A stretch of DNA of 6,668 nucleotides from CAYZAK01 sp964476445 (lineage in GTDB: Bacteria > CG03 > SLGR01 > JAGXOG01), in NCBI GenBank assembly GCA_964476445.1, contig CAYZAK010000062.1, positions 1-6,668 of the forward strand. Direction: 5' to 3'. Each line of letters opens with the position of its first letter. Within the stretch, counting starts at the first letter, position 1. This document shows positions 1 through 5,206 of this stretch, piece by piece. Below the pieces are notes generated by a model. The model saw only the letters and a list, made by a program, of their open reading frames with translations. It did not search any database and was not told the DNA's origin. The position numbers and the translations under genes were made by a program.

Positions 1-825
1 CTAAAATAAACTTATAATTTTACTAACTTCTCTATCATAGGTAAGGAAAACTTTCGGCGGATTTTCCATCTCAAAACTTAAAACTTCTTTAACTGTATTC
101 TGGGCCAGAAGTCCAGTGTTGCACTCCTGGCTGATATGGGCCAATATTATTGCCCGGGGCCAGATCATGGATTTTTTAATAACTTTTTGTATAAATTTAG
201 CGCATTCCCGATTGGAAAGATGACTCCTGTCCGATATCCGGCTTTTCAACCAGCCCGGACGGGAGGAATTTAAAAGCATATTTTTGTCATAATTCGACTC
301 TATTATAATTATATCCGAATTGATAAAATTATCAGTTATACCATTTTTTGTATTCCCCAGATCGGTGGCCACAGTGACCTTTCTGGTGTCTTCTCCGGTT
401 CCGGTAACAATATTAAACCCGAAACAGTGGGTGTCGTGTACAACTTCAAACCCTCTGACCCGGAAATGTTCAAACTCCATAAATTCTCCGGTCTTAAATG
501 TTTTTAAAAATCCATTTTTTTCTGCCGAAACAGCAATTTTAAACTTTAATTTTAAAATTTCAGCTACAATTTCATGACAGTAAATTTTAATTTCATTATC
601 CAGCATTAACTTAAAAGCCGCCCTTCTTACATGATCGGAATGCCCGTGAGTAATCAATACTCCCTGGATATCGGTGTAATTAATGTTTAATTTTTTCAAC
701 CTGTTTTGGATATATTTTTTACCAAGTCCGCAATCAACCAGTAAAGCTTTTTTGTTTCCCCATAACGCTGTGGCATTTCCCCGGCTGGAACTTCCCAATA
801 CCTGTAGCCGTACTTTATTATCCAT
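1..825 (-). CDS. YycJ/WalJ-like metallo-beta-lactamase-fold hydrolase
   Basis: A complete 274-residue protein with the layout of the YycJ/WalJ (VicX) branch of the metallo-beta-lactamase fold. Visible motifs are GSSSRGNA at 11-18, VDCGLG at 30-35, the metal-binding HGHSDH at 60-65 (H60, H62, D64, H65), HD at 130-131, TDLG at 154-157 with the bridging D155, ESNYD at 176-180, HLSN at 202-205 and LAHISQECN at 228-236 (H230). All the expected metal ligands are present, so it is probably an active cytoplasmic two-metal hydrolase. Relatives are linked to nucleic-acid processing, including exonuclease activity, but the substrate here cannot be read from sequence. The walRK two-component genes that often accompany this family in Firmicutes are not in the window. 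The ATG overlaps the end of rlmN by 8 bp and has no strong Shine-Dalgarno, which suggests translational coupling. The stop TAG is at the window edge, so the gene is complete but nothing downstream can be seen. Confidence 0.9.
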   Translation of the reverse strand: MDNKVRLQVLGSSSRGNATALWGNKKALLVDCGLGKKYIQNRLKKLNINYTDIQGVLITHGHSDHVRRAAFKLMLDNEIKIYCHEIVAEILKLKFKIAVSAEKNGFLKTFKTGEFMEFEHFRVRGFEVVHDTHCFGFNIVTGTGEDTRKVTVATDLGNTKNGITDNFINSDIIIIESNYDKNMLLNSSRPGWLKSRISDRSHLSNRECAKFIQKVIKKSMIWPRAIILAHISQECNTGLLAQNTVKEVLSFEMENPPKVFLTYDREVSKIISLF

Positions 826-1837
826 TTCTCATTTTAAGCTGCCCGCAGGCAGCCTCAATATCCCTACCCCGAGGTTTTCTTAGAGTATAGGAAATTTTGC
901 ATTTATCTAGAACATCGATAAATTTTTTTACTATTTTTTTATTTGGACTGGTCCAATTAAAATATCTATTTTCATTGTATGGAATAATATTTATTTTGTT
1001 TTTCACCCCTTTTACATACTTAGCCAGCTGCCGGGCATCTTTTATTTGGTCGTTAAAATTTTTTATAAGAATATATTCAAAAGTTACTTCCCGGCCGCCG
1101 GAATTCACATACTCTTTTAGACCAAAAATAAGTTTCCTTAAATTATATTTTTTATTAACCGGCATAATTATATTACGCTTTTTGTCCGAAGCGCTATGCA
1201 GGGAAACTGAAAGGTTAACCTGTTTAATTTCAGAAGTCAGTTGCTTTATCCCTGGAACAATCCCGCAGGTAGATATAGTTATCTTCCGGAGTCCCATTCC
1301 CGCTCCCGGAGAAGTGTTTAAAATTTTAACTGCATTTACCGTATTTTTAAAATTATCCAGCGGTTCGCCAATACCCATAAAAACAACATTTGTTATATTA
1401 CCTTTAAAATCTTTTTTACTTAAAAGATACTGGTCAAGTATTTCAAAAGTCTTGAGATTTCTTTGAAATCCTTCCAAACCGCTCACACAAAATTTACAGC
1501 CGTATTTACAGCCCACCTGAGTAGAAACGCAAAGGGTATTTCTCCCTTTTTGCGGTATAATAACCGTCTCTATAATATTATCATCTTCTAATCGGTAAAG
1601 GTACTTAACTGTTTTATCATCAGAAACTTTTTTAGTTACAGGTTTAATAGACTTTGGGGAAAATTCCGTTTGCAACTTTGCTCTTAAATCCTTGGAAAGG
1701 TTGGACATCTCCCAAAAACTCTCGTTACTTTTACTGTAAATCCAGTTGAAAATTTGACGGGCATGAAAAATAGGGTATCCCCATTTTTTTATAATATTTT
1801 GCAGATCCTCTATTTTATAATTCTTAATATTTTTCAC
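818..1837 (-). CDS. rlmN: Dual-specificity 23S rRNA/tRNA (adenine-C2) methyltransferase RlmN
   Basis: This radical-SAM enzyme methylates C2 of an adenosine in the 23S rRNA peptidyl-transferase centre (A2503 in E. coli) and A37 of some tRNAs. The 339-residue protein has the cluster motif CxxxCxxC at C110, C114 and C117, followed by GFQRNL. Both catalytic cysteines are visible: C103 in TLCVSTQVGC and the methyl-carrying C331 in EAACGQL, matching E. coli C118 and C355. GIGEPL at 155-160 and KITISTCGIVPG at 185-196 are further RlmN signatures. It is somewhat shorter than the E. coli protein (about 384 residues), mainly at the ends. The start is GTG: an in-frame stop lies 21 nt upstream with no ATG between, and the N-terminus from here aligns with the family. 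No Shine-Dalgarno is evident. It follows pfk after 46 bp and overlaps the next gene by 8 bp. The AACGQL ending argues for RlmN; I see nothing suggesting the resistance paralogue Cfr, though motif reading alone does not fully exclude it. Confidence 0.95.
   Translation of the reverse strand: MKNIKNYKIEDLQNIIKKWGYPIFHARQIFNWIYSKSNESFWEMSNLSKDLRAKLQTEFSPKSIKPVTKKVSDDKTVKYLYRLEDDNIIETVIIPQKGRNTLCVSTQVGCKYGCKFCVSGLEGFQRNLKTFEILDQYLLSKKDFKGNITNVVFMGIGEPLDNFKNTVNAVKILNTSPGAGMGLRKITISTCGIVPGIKQLTSEIKQVNLSVSLHSASDKKRNIIMPVNKKYNLRKLIFGLKEYVNSGGREVTFEYILIKNFNDQIKDARQLAKYVKGVKNKINIIPYNENRYFNWTSPNKKIVKKFIDVLDKCKISYTLRKPRGRDIEAACGQLKMRNG
838..853 (-). repeat. GC-rich hairpin with UNCG-type tetraloop at the rlmN/MBL junction
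   Basis: On the coding strand the sequence reads GCTGCC-TGCG-GGCAGC: a perfect 6-bp GC-rich stem closed by C-G around a UGCG loop, which fits the stable cUNCGg class. It lies inside the last codons of rlmN (the conserved AACGQ segment) and ends 12 nt before the ATG of the downstream hydrolase. It is followed by TTAAAAT rather than a uridine run, so it is not a convincing intrinsic terminator. It could affect coupling or RNA stability. It could equally be a by-product of conserved codons. Confidence 0.5.
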
Positions 1838-1845
1838 TATGATTG

Positions 1846-1889
1846 GTTTAATTTTATTTTACAGATAGCTCAGTTAGTTAAAATTAAAC
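1846..1889 (-). repeat. Perfect 11-bp inverted repeat spanning the pfk stop and rlmN leader
   Basis: The arms GTTTAATTTTA (1846-1856) and TAAAATTAAAC (1879-1889) are exact reverse complements separated by 22 nt. On the coding strand the 5' arm includes the pfk stop codon and the 3' arm ends 8 nt before the rlmN GTG. The stem has a single GC pair, at its outer end, and no T-run follows, so it is not a standard terminator. It could be an operator-like site or an RNA structure affecting rlmN start-site access. In such AT-rich DNA chance remains possible. Confidence 0.5.
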
Positions 1890-3200
1890 ATCTTTAAACA
1901 ACTTGTAAGGCTGACCGGTTGCTTCCATCACAGTGCTCCACAGTCTTCCCCGGGGATCAACTCTTTTCCTTCTTTTTGATACCATAGACATAGGGATATG
2001 AACATAGTGATCGTTCCATTTACTGACCAGCATATCTGTACGCCCGGAAAGAGCGGCATGTATAGCATTCTGAGCCAGATGAACACAGTAAAGCGAGTCC
2101 ATGGCGTTGGCCGGAATACTTCGTATTACATAACTGGGATCAAAATACTTTATATTTATCTCTGTTTTTTCCTTTATAAAAAAAGATTTTATTTTTGATT
2201 GCAAAAATTTTCCGATATTTTCAAGTTTTCGGTTACCGGATTTATCTTTTTTAACTCCGTCTTTATCCCCGGACATTAACTGCTGCCCGGCCCCCTCCGC
2301 TACAATTACAACCGCGTGATTCTTTCGGCACAGCCGGGCCTTAAGGACCTCCAGTAATCCTCCCGATCCCTCCAACTTAAAAGGCAACTCCGGTATTATA
2401 CAATAGTTGACATTCCGGTTGGCCAGTGCTGTATTGGCGGCAATAAATCCCGAAGTTCTACCCATTACTTTTACTAATCCTATACAATTTGGGGCGCCTC
2501 GGGCTTCTGTATGAGCGCTGTCAATTATATCAGCCGCAGCCTGAACCGAGGTTTCAAATCCAAAAGAATTGTTCACCAGACATATATCATTGTCAATTGT
2601 TTTGGGGATACCCACAACTGAAATATTCGGATTCCGTTTTTCTATTTCGACGGCTATATCATGAGCACCTTTCATGGTACCGTCTCCACCTATGGCAAAA
2701 AGAACCCCTATATCACGGTTAATTAAGGTATCTACCATTACCCCGGTATCCTGAGGGCCTCGGGAGGAGGCTAAAACAGTCCCCCCATCTCTGTGAATAG
2801 AATCAACGAACAGGGGGGTTAGTTTTAAAGGCGGATATTTCGACGGGTTTGCCAGACCTCGGTACCCGTATCTAAATCCTTCTATTTTATCTACACCATA
2901 TCCATTACTCAGCCCCACCACCAACTCTCTTATAACATCATTAATACCCGGGCATAAACCGCCGCAGGAAACAATCCCGCATTTTAATTTTTCAGGGTTA
3001 AAAAATATTTTTTCCCTGGGGCCGGCCAGTTCAAAAAAGACGGGCTGACCGTTTTCTATTTCTGGAATTAACTTTTTCCTATGCAAATTTTCTACTATAC
3101 CATCACCTTTATTTACGAATTGTATACGGTTTCTGTTTTTAAGGGGTGAATTAATTTTTGATGGTATATTTTTTTTTATATTAATTATTTTAGATTTCAT
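1884..3200 (-). CDS. 6-phosphofructokinase, long group III type, predicted ATP-dependent
   Basis: This enzyme phosphorylates fructose 6-phosphate to fructose 1,6-bisphosphate, the committed step of glycolysis, in the cytosol. The 438-residue protein has a roughly 55-residue N-terminal extension, then FELAGPRE (56-63), CGGLCPG (79-85), GGDGT (171-175), PKTIDND (199-205, with the catalytic base D203), FGFETSV (213-219), MGRTSG (246-251), IPELPF (269-274) and DPSYVIRSIPAN (354-365). Gly at 174 (E. coli 104) with Lys at 200 (E. coli 124) is the pairing of ATP-dependent long-type enzymes such as those of plants and trypanosomes; pyrophosphate enzymes normally have GGDD. This makes it distinct from the short ~320-residue bacterial PfkA. 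It ends with the motif DPRGRLW (415-421) and TGQP. The ATG lies 11 bp after the lipoprotein gene, with only AT-rich sequence and no clear Shine-Dalgarno. The ROK kinase two genes upstream could supply hexose phosphate to the same pathway. Confidence 0.93.
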   Translation of the reverse strand: MKSKIINIKKNIPSKINSPLKNRNRIQFVNKGDGIVENLHRKKLIPEIENGQPVFFELAGPREKIFFNPEKLKCGIVSCGGLCPGINDVIRELVVGLSNGYGVDKIEGFRYGYRGLANPSKYPPLKLTPLFVDSIHRDGGTVLASSRGPQDTGVMVDTLINRDIGVLFAIGGDGTMKGAHDIAVEIEKRNPNISVVGIPKTIDNDICLVNNSFGFETSVQAAADIIDSAHTEARGAPNCIGLVKVMGRTSGFIAANTALANRNVNYCIIPELPFKLEGSGGLLEVLKARLCRKNHAVVIVAEGAGQQLMSGDKDGVKKDKSGNRKLENIGKFLQSKIKSFFIKEKTEINIKYFDPSYVIRSIPANAMDSLYCVHLAQNAIHAALSGRTDMLVSKWNDHYVHIPMSMVSKRRKRVDPRGRLWSTVMEATGQPYKLFKDV

Positions 3201-3211
3201 ATAATATATCT

Positions 3212-3619
3212 TTAATTAACTTCCAATAAGGAATTTTCTCCGCCCCGGCCATCAGAAATTTTTTGCGGATTTTCGGGGTCCGTGATCCAGTTCCCGTTTA
3301 CAAAAAATCTATACTGATATCGGCCGGGATCTATGTTAAGTTCAGCTTTAAAAACCCCGTCTTTAACCTCCTGCAGTGGAATTCTATTCCAGTTACTAAA
3401 ATCTCCGGCTACTGCGACATTTGTAGCCCCGGAGTACTCAAAATAAAATACCACTAGGCCTTCCTCTACCACAGGCCATGACTGGGTAGTGGTTTCATCG
3501 GCAATAGCCTCAGTCACCGCTTTAGAAACTTTTTCTCTATCACCAAGTTCTTCTTTAGCTGTAGTAGCACAACCAACCACAAGCCATATCCCCACCAACA
3601 GCAAAAAATTTTTAGCCAT
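3212..3619 (-). CDS. Small lipoprotein with AMPK-beta/CBM48-type glycogen-binding domain
   Basis: A 135-residue protein. Residues 1-17 form a type II signal peptide: one Lys, a hydrophobic core and the lipobox VVGC with lipidated C17. Ala at +2 would allow outer-membrane sorting in a diderm. A linker rich in charged residues and threonine (18-52) precedes a compact beta-rich domain (about 54-135) resembling CBM48 of AMPK-beta and glucan-branching enzymes: VAVAGDFSNWN (68-78), YQYRFFVNGNW (101-111), DP at 114-115, and N129 in the closing ENSLLEV. W77, R104, W111 and N129 line up with the AMPK-beta1 glucan contacts W100, K126, W133 and N150. I therefore infer possible alpha-glucan binding outside the cytoplasm; no catalytic domain is attached. 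The domain could instead serve only in protein-protein contact. The gene overlaps the ROK kinase by 8 bp and has the best ribosome-binding site in the window. Confidence 0.85.
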   Translation of the reverse strand: MAKNFLLLVGIWLVVGCATTAKEELGDREKVSKAVTEAIADETTTQSWPVVEEGLVVFYFEYSGATNVAVAGDFSNWNRIPLQEVKDGVFKAELNIDPGRYQYRFFVNGNWITDPENPQKISDGRGGENSLLEVN

Positions 3620-4517
3620 TTTTAACTCCTCTTTCTTTATATTTCCCGCTAAACCCCATACAAGCAGTGCCTACCAGAGTCAATTGTTCCTTCCACTTTG
3701 ATATTTCAATACTACAATCCTGTAGTTTTGGACAAAGTAAATTATCTTTTAATTTTTTTCTGGCTTCATCTAGATAAAATTCATAAGCCTTTGACATTTT
3801 ACCCCCTATTATTATCTTTTTAAAACCAAACAGATTAACCAGACCGGATAACGTGTAACCCAAAACACCGCCAATTTTTCTCCAGCATTCTGTTGCATTA
3901 ACATTCCCGGCAATTGCTTTTTTGTGTAGCTGTCTTGCATTTTTAACCTCAATATTAAACCACTCCCGGGCATTGCGAGCTATATATTTACCACCGATAA
4001 AAGTCTCCAGACAACCCCTGCTCCCGCATCCACAGAGTTCACCGGAGGGATCTACTTTTAAATGCCCGATCTCACCGCCTTTTAGCAATAAATTATCATC
4101 TATCACTATCCCACCACCTACACCTGTACCAAGAGTAACAGTAAGCAATCTATTTTCCAAATTAATTTCAGTGCTGTAACTTCCCCAGGCGGCCGCATCA
4201 CCGTCATTTACAGTAAAGAAATTTCGGTTTAGTTCGGAAAAAAAAGACTTAACTTCTAAATTAGGCCAGTTTAAATTGGTAAAACTGGCTATCTTTTTTT
4301 TTCTGTTTTTTTTAAAAAAAGCCGGAAGAGCAAGTCCCACCGCTGTTTTACAATCAGGATCCAGAGTAGCTAACTTGCTTTTTAAAAAACCTATTAATTG
4401 CTCGAGAGAACAGACCGTATCAGTACTGTGTTTTTTTATTAAATTTAAATCTTTATCCACTAAGGCCATACTAATATTAGTTGCCCCTACATCAACGGCA
4501 ACCATCCGGTCTTTCAT
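3612..4517 (-). CDS. ROK-family sugar kinase, glucokinase-like
   Basis: A complete 301-residue ROK (repressor, ORF, kinase) protein without the N-terminal helix-turn-helix of ROK repressors, so it is a kinase. It has the phosphate-binding DVGATN (9-14), the catalytic ND pair (N104, D105 as base), the ATP-binding LGTGVGGG (129-136), EIGH (149-152) and the zinc motif CGCGSRGCLE (162-171), with H152, C162, C164 and C169 as likely zinc ligands and E149 and E171 contacting sugar. GGKMS at 238-242 is the C-terminal nucleotide-site motif. It should phosphorylate a hexose in the cytosol; glucose is the default guess, but ROK members also use fructose, mannose, allose or N-acetyl sugars and the motifs do not decide. 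The segment NDGDAAAW replaces the commoner NDANAAAL. The start codon overlaps the lepB stop as ATGA, and AGGA lies 8 nt upstream. Lys-rich residues 69-75 are encoded by long A-runs. Confidence 0.92.
   Translation of the reverse strand: MKDRMVAVDVGATNISMALVDKDLNLIKKHSTDTVCSLEQLIGFLKSKLATLDPDCKTAVGLALPAFFKKNRKKKIASFTNLNWPNLEVKSFFSELNRNFFTVNDGDAAAWGSYSTEINLENRLLTVTLGTGVGGGIVIDDNLLLKGGEIGHLKVDPSGELCGCGSRGCLETFIGGKYIARNAREWFNIEVKNARQLHKKAIAGNVNATECWRKIGGVLGYTLSGLVNLFGFKKIIIGGKMSKAYEFYLDEARKKLKDNLLCPKLQDCSIEISKWKEQLTLVGTACMGFSGKYKERGVKNG
3626..3631 (-). promoter_or_regulatory. Strong Shine-Dalgarno for the CBM48 lipoprotein gene
   Basis: GAGGAG lies 6 nt before the ATG, inside the final codons of the ROK kinase gene. 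It is a canonical site and supports the chosen start. The other junctions show weak or no Shine-Dalgarno, so the lipoprotein may be translated more strongly than its neighbours. Confidence 0.8.
4294..4320 (-). other. A/T homopolymer tract with two in-frame slippery heptamers in the ROK gene
   Basis: On the coding strand this region contains T7, A8, then CAG, then A9. It encodes FFKKNRKKK, roughly residues 67-75. Both A AAA AAC and A AAA AAG occur in the X XXY YYZ phase relative to the kinase frame, the arrangement used for -1 ribosomal slippage. The frame is intact in this sequence. The -1 frame reaches a stop about 15 codons later, so slippage would give a product of roughly 85-90 residues. 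Confidence 0.5.
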
Positions 4518-5206
4518 TCTATCAATCCTATCCGTGACGGAGGCCAGTATTTGAAAAGAGCCCGACCCTTAATATATTCCCCGGGCAAAAGGCCCCAGTA
4601 TCTGGAATCGGCAGAAAAATCTCTATTATCCCCCAAAACAAAATACTTGCCGTCCGGTATATCTACAGGCCCATAATTATCTCTTGGGCGCAAATTCTCG
4701 GGGATATATCCGGCATTACTGTAAATATTGGGATCTTTATGGGTAACGTACGGCTCTTTTAATAAATTTCCATTAACGTACACTTTTTTATCTTCTATTT
4801 TTACAGTATCCCCTGGCAGACCGATACATCTTTTTATATAGTCTTTAGAGGGTTCAGGCGGATATTCAAATACAATTATATCTTTACGGTTAGGACTTTT
4901 AAACTGAAAAATGCGGTTTTCTTTATTCCAGAGAATTCTTATGCCGTATATAAATTTATTTACAAAAAGATGATCTCCTATCTGGAGAGTATCCCTCATG
5001 GATCCAGAGGGAATCTTAAATGCCTGAACTATAAAAGACATAACAAACAGAGCTATAATTACCGCCCAAAGGCCGGCGTTCGCCCATTCTTTAAGCTCTT
5101 TAAACACATTATGCCAGAGGCCTTTAGGATATTTGAGCATTCCCCATTTGGCAATGTAGTGTAAAAAGACCATGCCCAAGGTTATGTAAAAAAGTTTAAT
5201 CTCCAT
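4514..5206 (-). CDS. lepB: Signal peptidase I
   Basis: This membrane-bound Ser-Lys protease removes signal peptides from exported proteins on the outer face of the cytoplasmic membrane. The 230-residue protein shows two hydrophobic segments (about 5-22 and 44-63), then box B IPSGSMRDTL (65-74) with nucleophile S69, box C/D features RKDIIVFEYP (107-116) and DYIKRCIGLPGD (122-133) with general base K125, and box E LGDNRDFSADSRYWG (191-205), matching E. coli GDNRDNSADSRYWG. All catalytic elements are intact. The ATG overlaps the lepA stop by 11 bp with no strong Shine-Dalgarno, and the lepA-lepB order is common in bacteria. It would not process the downstream lipoprotein, which needs the type II enzyme LspA. 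The N-terminal start is reasonable because the first membrane segment begins directly after it. Confidence 0.96.
   Translation of the reverse strand: MEIKLFYITLGMVFLHYIAKWGMLKYPKGLWHNVFKELKEWANAGLWAVIIALFVMSFIVQAFKIPSGSMRDTLQIGDHLFVNKFIYGIRILWNKENRIFQFKSPNRKDIIVFEYPPEPSKDYIKRCIGLPGDTVKIEDKKVYVNGNLLKEPYVTHKDPNIYSNAGYIPENLRPRDNYGPVDIPDGKYFVLGDNRDFSADSRYWGLLPGEYIKGRALFKYWPPSRIGLIE
4526..4529 (-). promoter_or_regulatory. Probable Shine-Dalgarno for the ROK kinase
   Basis: AGGA lies 8 nt before the ATG, inside the last codons of lepB. Together with the ATGA stop/start overlap it supports this start and translational coupling to lepB. Confidence 0.5.

Noticed and set aside
1..825. Defence or antibiotic-resistance role for the metallo-beta-lactamase-fold protein
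   Set aside because: The motif set is that of the YycJ/WalJ housekeeping branch. There is no signal peptide, and no defence or mobile genes are nearby.
838..853. Intrinsic terminator after rlmN
   Set aside because: The stem is short and lacks a following T-run, and the next gene starts inside the rlmN end, so termination there makes little sense.
897..1466. 189-codon open frame on the plus strand opposite rlmN
   Set aside because: It lies entirely antisense to a gene with complete conserved motifs, has no recognisable domain or ribosome-binding site, and its hydrophobic composition is what antisense reading of AT-rich coding DNA yields.
1861..1883. tRNA-like D-arm text (GATAGCTCAGTTAGTTA) on the plus strand in the pfk-rlmN gap
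   Set aside because: It matches the D-loop consensus only. The closing GAGC is missing, the following bases are pfk coding sequence, and no acceptor, anticodon or T-arm can be drawn.
3201..3240. Promoter before pfk (TTGGAA ... TATATT)
   Set aside because: The spacing between the candidate boxes is about 12 bp, well short of the 16-18 bp needed, and the text is ordinary AT-rich coding end plus an 11-bp gap.
3489..4554. Several plus-strand open frames of 70-92 codons opposite the ROK kinase and lipoprotein genes
   Set aside because: All are shadows of well-supported minus-strand genes and show no motifs, start signals or operon logic of their own.
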